A DNA stretch of 64,000 nucleotides from Cricetomys ansorgei (taxonomy: Eukaryota; Chordata; Mammalia; Rodentia; Nesomyidae), in contig JAMJFZ010004066.1 of the NCBI GenBank assembly GCA_026225945.1, forward strand, positions 808,001 through 872,000. The letters run 5' to 3'. This document shows, one piece after another, positions 1 to 8,900 of this stretch. Below the pieces are notes generated by a model. The model saw only the letters and a list, made by a program, of their open reading frames with translations, had not been told where the DNA came from and made no database searches. Made by a program: the position numbers and the translations under genes. Within the stretch, counting starts at the first letter, position 1. Each line of letters starts with the position of its first letter.

Positions 1-2078
1 GCACTCAACTCTAGTGTTTGCTGAGGTGTCAGTGTCATGAGCAACTGGAAACTCCAGTGTATCTGCTTCCTTTTCTTCCCTCTCTTCATTCCTCTCCCTT
101 CATTTTTGATGTCCCATGTCCACCGTGAGGGAGAAAGGAGGTAAGAAGGCCAGGTGGTGGGAAGTTGCCTTCATCCTGTAGCCTTGGCTCCAACGTGGTG
201 GTGAGCCTTGTGGCAGTGAAGCGGCACTCGGAAGAGGCGTTTCTAGATCCACCCTCCTTCCTGCCATTTTGCCTTCCAAGCACCTTGTAAATCCCGAAGG
301 GGTTCACAGAGCACCTCTCACCCCCGCATAGCCACCTTCCCGGACACCTGTCACAGAAGCCACTCAGCCAGGAACCAGGTGGAAATGGTTGCCAGTTGGT
401 GGCTCCCACTTATGGAAGGCTGCTCCATGAGTGTCACACTGTGACAAGGATTGGGGGACTAGAAAGAAAATCTGATTTATAGCAACTCAGGAATGCTGAC
501 CAGAAAACAGACAAAGGAAACCTACCTGGAGGGTAAGGATATCAAACCATGTCACAACCAGAAAAAGTTGAGCAGGCTGGAGAGCCTGAAGGGCTAATGT
601 GTCTTACTTCATCCTGATGAAAACCCAGAGCCAACTGGGAAGCAAGGGGTACTAAAAACTCTTTAAAGGCTTATAAGAAAAGGCAATAAAATTGTTACCC
701 TGTCATCCAAAAATCAATGAATCTGGCTGTGACTCAAATTGTAAAACATTACAGAAAAGTTTAAGTCCCCTCCACCCTCCCAAGAGACGTCCTCGTGTGT
801 TCTGATGGACTTTAGCCAGCGTTGATGTGACAGATGTTCAGAAGCAGTATGCAGATTATATTTTAAAAATGGCTCATCATTTTCAAGATCAACCCACGTT
901 CGTAGGATAGCTGTGGCTGTTATAATTACCATGACAGCTCACGGGAATAGCTCTGATTTGTTAATCCACCTCCATGGCACTGGGCCTCTTCCCCTTCATT
1001 CTTATGAACACTGTGTACTCTGGGTTCTCTGAACCTAAGGGCCAGACTGCCAGCAATAGCGGCAGCTGAGGCTCCTCTGTGTTCTTGGTACTGTCCCGCT
1101 GCCTTTCACCACAGCCATGAGGAGTCACTGCTTATTTTAAGCACCGCTTCCCCGCCTGAGCCGCAATCCTGCGAGCTGTCTACATATGCCCTATTAACTC
1201 TTGGATGGTCTTCCTCCACATTTATACCTGTGTCTAACAAGGAATCCGGGGAGGTGGTTCAGCAGTAACAGTGCTGTGCACAAGTGTGAGCATGAATCTC
1301 ATAACCCATGTAAAAGCCAGCACCAGTGTCTGCAACCCAAGCCTGCCCCCTGGGGAGATGGGAGACAAAACAGGAATCCCTGGAAGCTTACAAGCTAGTG
1401 ACCCTGTGCAGCGTAGAAACAAGAGAGCCTTTCTCAAGGTGAAAGGTGAGGATCAACACTCGAGGTGTCCTGACAACCACCCCCCCCCATACACACAAGC
1501 CTGCACTCACAAGCAGAAGTGCACACACGCCTAACAGATTTAAAATATTTTTTCTTAGCACATTAAAAACAAACCTTTGTGCCTCTCATTTTAAAAAGTA
1601 GCTAACAGCCAGGGAGGTTGAGTGAGACAAGGGCTGTCAGGGCCTCTCAGGCCTAAGACCTTACCAGCTACGGGTGGAAGTTGAGGTTTCAGAGGAGAGT
1701 AGTAAGCAGACCCTGTAGTTGTCAGGCTGCAGTGGTGGCTCAGCAAGGAGACAAGGAGGCATACTCATTGGTGCAAACCTTTCCAGACTTCACCAGAGGG
1801 AACCACCATCATGGCAAACACCAGACTGGAAAATGGAACCCTGAGCATCTAAGCTCAAGTGTTTTCATTGATCCAAAACTCCTCAGGTGTTCTACTGACA
1901 GCACGTGCAGATCATGAGCAATTAAACATCCCCCCACATAAATCCAACACCTGCAGACCATACTAAACGCCAAGGCCTAGGCAGGCCCTCACCCAGTGCA
2001 CAAAACAATTAATTTATACATAACCAAAATTAACTTCCACAACAAGACCCAGCACTAAACTTTACTGTTTCCAACCAG
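1..2078 (+). other. Upstream intron of Mtif3 (no exon seen)
   Basis: This stretch precedes a clear splice acceptor at 2077-2078 and should be an Mtif3 intron, open to the left of the window. I searched it for the preceding Mtif3 exon and did not find it. Apart from one SINE-like element near 1243-1531 I see nothing functional. The short open frames are scattered on both strands with no family resemblance. Confidence 0.6.
1243..1531 (+). repeat. SINE-like element (B2/B4-related), diverged
   Basis: The head resembles the tRNA-like start of rodent SINEs (gaggtggttcagcagtaacag). The body follows the usual 'cagcaccagtgtctgcaacc' path, and the element ends in a CA-rich tail with a short C run. It is old enough that the family name is uncertain. 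Confidence 0.55.
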
Positions 2079-2236
2079 GACCGACTGTTACAAAGGAACT
2101 TGTTTTTTCTTCAAATATTGGACAGCATGATTTGGACATCAAGAGTAAACAAATTCAGCAGTGGATTGAGAAAAACTACCTTGTTCAGGTCACAATAAAG
2201 AAGGGGAAAGATGCAGACCAGCCAGGGAATGAGATG
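2079..2236 (+). CDS. Mtif3: Mtif3 penultimate coding exon
   Basis: The acceptor is ccaaccag at 2071-2078 and the donor is gtaagt at 2237. The exon is 158 bp: it completes a glycine codon begun upstream, then has 52 full codons ending Asn-Glu-Met. It covers the linker/C-domain junction with the words [10 protein letters not shown] and KQIQQWIEK. Confidence 0.92.
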
Positions 2237-2681
2237 GTAAGTAGGTGTGAGCACCTGCTGGGCCTTTTGTGTTCTGATGCAAAATACAATTGTATAAAAA
2301 TTGGAAGGACTACAAAGAACATGACTAGCGATTCAGTCGCATAGGCAGATACAGGAACTGGCCAGCCTATCAGGCAGCCTCCAGTTGCTGGGATACTGAT
2401 GCTCAGTTTCCCCACAGCATCAGAGTGAGTTTAAACTAAACTTGCTGTCTTATCCTTTACAGGACCAGATATTTAACCAAATCCTCCAGACTATGCCTGG
2501 AATAGCCACCTTCTTAAGCAGACCAAAAGCCGTTAAAGGAGGGACAGCCTCTATGTGTGTTTTTCGTCATTTGAACAAGAAAGAAGAGAAGGCATACAGA
2601 GAGTCTCAGGAGACCCAGAGAAGAGACACTTTGGGCAAAGACGGCAGAAATGACAAGGAGTCAGATGTTCTGGGTCAGTGA
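2079..2681 (+). CDS. Mtif3: Mitochondrial translation initiation factor 3, C-terminal part (two last coding exons)
   Basis: Mtif3 works in the mitochondrial matrix. It keeps the 28S and 39S subunits of the 55S ribosome apart and helps select initiator tRNA during translation initiation. Two exons, 2079-2236 and 2463-2681, join in frame across a 226-bp GT-AG intron and encode about 124 residues. They match the IF3 C-terminal domain: a lysine-rich stretch around [13 protein letters not shown] in the first exon and the [15 protein letters not shown] motif in the second, followed by a charged, Lys/Glu-rich mitochondrial tail. The family is about 280 residues long, so roughly the first 55% lies left of the window. 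The stop TGA is at 2679-2681, and an AATAAA begins only 5 bases later at 2686. The gene is convergent with Gtf3a. Identification is from family memory, without alignment. Confidence 0.93.
2463..2681 (+). CDS. Mtif3: Mtif3 last coding exon with stop
   Basis: The acceptor tatcctttacag ends at 2462. The exon gives 72 codons plus TGA (2679-2681). It contains the conserved [12 protein letters not shown] segment of the IF3 C-domain and a polar tail ending in VLGQ. Confidence 0.92.
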   Translation, partial: DQIFNQILQTMPGIATFLSRPKAVKGGTASMCVFRHLNKKEEKAYRESQETQRRDTLGKDGRNDKESDVLGQ

Positions 2682-2682
2682 T

Positions 2683-2691
2683 TTTAATAAA
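2683..2691. terminator. Overlapping poly(A) signals of Mtif3 (+) and Gtf3a (-)
   Basis: On the plus strand AATAAA lies at 2686-2691, five bases after the Mtif3 stop. On the minus strand ATTAAA lies at 2688-2683, 76 bases after the Gtf3a stop. The two hexamers share three bases. Cleavage would fall around 2700-2720 for Mtif3 and around 2655-2675 for Gtf3a, so the two mRNA tails should overlap antisense. The hexamers are seen; their use is inferred. Confidence 0.7.
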
Positions 2692-2763
2692 AAAACAGAA
2701 AAGCCCAGGCTTCTGAGGAAGCTTCTGCCGGCTGCTCTGGAGTCCCCACAAGGCCAGCGATGC

Positions 2764-2928
2764 CTAGAGGAGGGGCAGTAACATGGCCGGTGGGAGCGTC
2801 CTGCCTTTTGGGCTGCTGCTGGACTCTGGGCTTTTAGGCAAGGAAGAGTCTGGCTCTTGTTTCCTTTTGGGAGGGAAGTACCCACTGAGGCGAGAGGCCA
2901 AGCTCCGTCTTTCCCGAGGTGGTTTTAC
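2764..2928 (-). CDS. Gtf3a: Gtf3a exon 9 (C-terminal tail and stop)
   Basis: The exon encodes residues 310-363 and ends with TAG at 2766-2764. It opens [17 protein letters not shown], the hallmark TFIIIA tail, then becomes Ser/Pro-rich with little conservation, as is usual outside this motif. The acceptor reads cccaaag, with A at -3, which is weaker than the usual pyrimidine. Confidence 0.93.
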   Translation of the reverse strand, partial: VKPPRERRSLASRLSGYFPPKRKQEPDSSLPKSPESSSSPKGRTLPPAMLLPLL

Positions 2929-5900
2929 CTTTGGGAGTAAAGAGGATACAGAGGAATTCCCCATCGGGGTTATCTGTTTCACAACAGATGTCCACTTGGA
3001 CAGGACAGTCCTTATGGAGTCACACCTTCAGCGGGCAGACACACAGAGTGCTGGGGTGGGCGGATGGACAGATGCCAAGCAGGCCGTACAGCCGGGTGCT
3101 GGCCCAATGGCTGCCACTTACTTTGAGCTTTATCCTCTTCTTATCGGGATCGTGCACGACGCTGTGCCTCAGGAGGCTCTGCTGCAGAGCAGGGAGAGGA
3201 AGCTGCTTTAGGAACTGCTTGGTCAGCAGCTGGAGAGGCTGCTTAGTGGTTAGAGCCGGGCTGCTCCTGAGGACCCAGGTTCAGTTACCAGCACCCGAGT
3301 GGGGTTCCAGTAGTCAGACTTTTTAAAAATTAAAAATTCCTGGTGTCTTCTAACATTAAAATGTCATGAGACAGTGCAATAAACTACCAGCTGCCTTTCT
3401 GTTACATAGTGAATTAGACTTCTACCCAAGTCTCCGACCAGGGCCGAGGGGAGACTTCAGCTCCTGAGTCAGGGGCTTTCACAGTGTTTCCCAAAGACCC
3501 TGCTAGGAATTTACTCCATCCCAATCTACTGGCTCTCAAATCTTTTCTGAGAAAAAGCCTGCTATGACTGAACTTGCAAGCTTACGCATGCTTCTAGCTG
3601 AATCTATCTTAGCTGTATCCCTAAAAGCCAGGTGGAAATCTGGCCTCTGCTCCCAGACTGTGGTGACAGTGGAGACCACAGCACCCCTGGTGTGGCTGTG
3701 CTCAGTGAGCTGATGAGCCACAGGAAGAGCTTTTAAGACACCAGCTAGGTGAGGCAACTGCAGGCCCTGCTAGGAACCATGTTCCCATCTGGCCCAGTGA
3801 ATCATGCCAAGGTCTAGAAAGATCCCGCAGCCCAGGGGTGGCCCATCTGTGTCACCCTCCTCCTCTCCCAGGTCCTGGGTGATGGCCTGCAAGGTCACAC
3901 AGAACATCAGCTCTCTAAGTGGAGATGAAGGACCCTAGCTCTCCTCCTCAGCCCAGCCAGACTCCCCAGAGTGCTTGTTAAAATAGGCTGGTTAGCCTCC
4001 CAACCCCAGGGCTTCTGGCCCACCTGGGTCGTAATGGGGACCAGGGGATCTGCATCTCTAGCGAGTTCTCCATTCTCTCTGAGAACAACTGGTCTGTCTA
4101 ACCGGAGGCCCTGCAGGCTGGACATGAACAGCCCAGCTTAGAACAACAACACTCACTTTCATCGCAAACGTCTTGCCACAGCCAGCGTGCTCACATGCGA
4201 ACGGGCGCTGTTCCTCGTGGAAGGAGAGAACGTGGCTCTGCAGGTTGAACACGGTGGTGTAGGTTCTGCCACAGCCCTCTCGTGGGCAGCGGTACACATC
4301 CCTCTCTGGAGCGTGGGTCTTCATGTGCTGCTTAAGGAAATCTCTGCGCTTGAATGTCTTCTGGCACACTGCGCAGGTCACTTCCTCTGGGAGGGAGACA
4401 CAATGTAACAACCTCCCTGTTACTACATAGGAAAACAAATACCAAATGTGCAAGTTACACATCGTCGCCTGTGACTACACACAAACCAGCGATTCAGTAG
4501 GAAACATCAACCCCTCGTCTCACTGCTTTGTTGGCTTCGAATCCCTCAAGTTCTCTTGTGGCTTCCAACTCCCTGACTCCTCACTTGTCCTTGGCCTGGT
4601 GACTGGGCAAGCAAAGTTAATGCCCGTGGAGTCCACCTCTGCCTGACACACAGCAGTATTTCCCAAGAAGTCCTGCAGAGCCGCAGCGCCTCGGGAAAGC
4701 CGAGTGCACACAACTCTGAGAGCTGCAGCGCTCCCTCCCCCATCAGCAGCCCAGGAAGCCAGCATGAACCCCCTTGCTTTCCAGCACTCTCACAGAGTGT
4801 GCCGCCGGCCCCCCAAGGTGGAAGCTCCTCCTCGGCTCCATGTCTGCCTCACCTTTGTGGGCTTCTCTCATGTGCTTCAGAAGTCCTGTCCATGTCTGTG
4901 CCACAAAAGAACATCCCTTTTGACATAGATAGCCTGTTGGGAAGAAACCAAAATCCTATCCATGCCTGTTCTGAATCCCCAGTGCCGGCCCTGGTGACAG
5001 CCCATGGTCTGCGTCCTCTCTCAGCAATGTGCCGCTCCGCTGGATGCAGTGAAGTGGGTTTCGTGACTCACTGCTCTGAAAACTACCATCCAAACCTTCT
5101 GCACACTTCTGAGTGGCTAACTAGAAAAAGAAACACACAGTTGATACACAGGCGGGGTTGGTAATAAACTGAAAGCACAGCCAGCCGCTCAGCAACAGCA
5201 CGACACTGGGTTTAAATGGCGCTGAGGACGGTGGCAGAACACGTAAGGCGGTGCCTCTGTGGACAAGAGGCCAAGGACCAAATACCAGAACAGTGTCTCA
5301 CCACACAGCTCTATCACTTAGTGTGACCAGGGAGCAGACCCAAGGATGCCAAGTCACCCGAGCAGTTAGCACACCCTGCCGTTGGCAGTGACCGTCTCTA
5401 CGTACCCTCGTGAACCTTCCCGTGCCGTTTCAGCCCACTGGGTGAGGCAAAGTGCTTCCCACATCCCTCCTGGGTACACCTGGGAAAGTAGTACATGAAG
5501 CATTAGCCAGTCCCTTTCCATGGAGAATTCTGCAGATATCCTGTGTCTCCCACCAAAGCCCATTTCTCCCCACATCAAACCTGTTACCAAAATAGAGGTA
5601 AAGAACAAACACAAGTGACTTGGCCAGTTTTGGAACAAAACAACCTATTTTGAGAAAAAAAAATCTTTATGTCATCAAATTTAAAAGTTCTCATAATTCT
5701 GAAAAATACCCTCTCTTTTGTGGCTACAGAAGCTACTTCAAGAGGCTGTCTGATTTGGTTTAGGTACACACTGGTCCATCCTGAGCTGTGTGTGGTGTGG
5801 GGTGGCCAGAATGCTGCACATTGTCAGATAAGAACACAGCACAAAGAGCTGCAAAGATGGCTCATCAGTTAAAGGCACTGGTTGCTCTTCCAGAAGACCC

Positions 5901-8900
5901 GAGTTCAATTCCCATCACCCATATAGCAGCTCACAGCTGTCTGTAACTTCAGTTCCAGGGGATCTGACAATCACACCAATGCATATGAAATAAATTATAA
6001 AAATTATATTTTTAAAATTATAAATATATTTTATAAAAATATGTAATTATATATATATATATATAAATACATATATATATATAAAAAACTTACTAAAAAA
6101 GAGAGCCCCTATCTCCACACCTTACATAGTATAATTACTGTAATGTGTGAATATATAGCAATCATAACATTTTAAGAGAAGGTAAAATTTCTAAAAAAAA
6201 AAAAGCACAGCACAGGGCTGGGGGTGCAGCTCAGCAGGGACCAGCACCAGGAAACACCACCACCAAATGGCGTCTGTTCCTGGGCACGGTGGCACATGCC
6301 TGTGATCCCAGCACTGAGGAGTGGGTGCAAGATGACTGAGTTTAAGGCTAGCCTGAGCTACGTAGCAAGACTCTGTCTAAAGGAAAGCAAGAAGGGAGGG
6401 AAGGGGGAAGGAAAAAGGGGTCTGAGGTGGGGTGGCTGAGGAAAGCGTGGTGTGCCAGACCCTCAGCACCAATGGACAGCGCACACGGGTGCACACAGCC
6501 ACAGCCACTGGCAGCACAGAGACGAGCAGACTGCAGGTGAGACCACAGTCACTGCAGCAACACTGGGGGGCGGGGGGCAGGCTGTGCTCAGCCCAACAGT
6601 GCAGGAAGACGCCACACAGGCAGGCAGGCTCCCCAGAATCCCCCGCCCACCCCCACCGTGTCCTTCCGAGTGCTCAGGAAACCCTCAGTGCAGGCAGAGC
6701 CCGATTACTTCTGCTCTGTGCTAAGTAAAAAGTTTTCACGATGGCAAGCCATAAAATTGAACAGGCAGTTCCTCACCTTCCCTCCAAGCTACAAGGCTCT
6801 CACCAGCTGTCCCCCACACGGGCAAACTGGTTTTTAGAGAAAAAGAAACAGAATACAACTTCTCAAGTCCCCAGGGACACACATAACAGCTCGCTCAGGA
6901 TCCTGATCTTTGCTTTTCCATGGGAATCCAGAGTTGGCGAAGCACCCACCTGAAGAGCGGCTCGTTGGTGTGCTGGCACTGGTGGGTTTTCAGTTGCTGG
7001 TGTTTCTTAAAGGCCTTCTTGCAACCTTCAAAATTGCACTGTTACAAACGTAAATGCACTGTTTAATGAAGGCAGAGAATGAGCAGTCACTGAAGTCCTC
7101 GCAAGGGCTGGAGGTGGCTCAGTGGTTTAAGAACAGTTGCTTCTCTTGCAGAGGACCCAGGTTTGGATTCCAGCACCCACATGGCAGTTCACAACTGTCT
7201 CTAACTCCAGTTCCAGAGGAACTGACTCCCTCTTCTGATCTCCACAGGCACCAAGTAGGCACGTGGTGCGCACACACATACGCAGGCAAAACACAAAGAC
7301 TAAAGTCTCCCAGGATCTAAGTGCCTCAGGGAACGTAATTTTCACCCACTTAGTCCCTGTGAAATGCTTCATCTCAAGAAGCTTAAAGAGCAGCGACATT
7401 AGAAAAGCAAGCGTGCTTCTGCTGGGGTAGTGGCCAGCAACACGAATGTACCCAGACTGAGTGTGCTCAGTAAGGAGAGCCAGTGCTGGACTTCACATGT
7501 CCGGCAAGATAAAATCTGATTTGGGTAGCAGATGGAAAAGTAGTCAGAAAGTTAACGCATATGAAGCCATACTCACTACATACTGTTTCTGTGGATCTTC
7601 ATGTTTGCGCTCAATGTGTTTCTTCAGGTTTGATTTTGTGTTGAATTTCTGATTACAGCCATTATCTGTACAACTGCAAGAGATTGTACGAACCAAAATG
7701 TAACACACCGAGGCAAGAGAAGGTTTAGGGCAGCAGTTTTCAAACTGTGACTCTTGACCCCTTTGGGGTCATACAACCCGTTCCCAGGTCACTAAGACCA
7801 TCTGCATATCAGATATTTACGTTATGATTCGTAACAGCAGCAAAATTAACAGTTATGAAGTAGCAACGAAAATTTTACAGTTGGGGGTCACCACAGCATG
7901 GGAAATGTATTACAGGGTCGCAGCGTTAGGAAGGTTGAGAAGCACTGGTTTAAGTGTGAGTATCTGGAGCTGGAGAGATGGCTCAGCGCTAAAGAGCACT
8001 GGCTGCTCTTACAGAGGACCCAGGTTCGGTTCCCAGCACCCACATGGTGGCTCACAACTGTAACCCCAGTTCCAGGGGATCTGATGCCCTCTTCTAGTCT
8101 CCGCAGACACAGGACACACAACATGACACACACATAACACACAGATACACATGCAGGCTAAATACCCAAACACAGAAAATAATAAAATAGTAATCTTTTT
8201 TAAACAGATGTGAACATTCCTCTGCTTTATATAAACTGATAATTCCAGAGAACACTACAAGGTAAGTTTTTAGTAAATTCCAAGATGTCAAGCTGGGGTT
8301 GGGGTCCAGTGGAAGGGCATGTGGGGACGGAAAAAAAGGACAGGAAATGACCGTCCCACGTGCCAGGCCATGCGGCCTCAGCTCTTACGGCTGTGCCACA
8401 GGATGCTTTGCACTTCCTCTCTGGGCAAAAAGCACACTGCATCAGCCGTCCCTGTACACTGGGAGGGAAGCGCTGGCCTCAGAGGCCTGAACGCTGCTCG
8501 CACTCCAGCAGTGCTCAGATCCAACTACTTTAATTTCAAATCTAATAAGCTCCCTTCTGTGAGAATGGCATCATAAACTGCATCGTCAACAAGGAAAGGA
8601 GCCTGGCCCCCAGACTGTCACCACGGGTAAAACATGGACTTGTACAGAACCATGAGCCACTGTCGCCTCTGGGATGTCACCAGGCCACGCCGCTTCCCCT
8701 TGCTTTGCCCCTCAGACACTGTGCACCTGGGCAAAGGGGTCAAGAGACCAGCAAGCACAATGGGGGGTACAGTGCAGAGGGGTGCCACATGGATAAGTTC
8801 AGGCCTTCCCACTCAACTCTCATGGTGCCTAAAATGGGGACAGCATGTCTCTTGCCTTCCTTGAAACAGCTGGGCACCAAACCTGAAGATGAGACTGGCA

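Noticed and set aside
1..2078. Earlier Mtif3 exon
   Set aside because: Looked for the expected upstream IF3 sequence before the acceptor at 2078 in all frames and did not find it.
2783..3211. 142-codon plus-strand open frame over Gtf3a exons 8-9
   Set aside because: It is the antisense shadow of Gtf3a coding exons and spans their intron.
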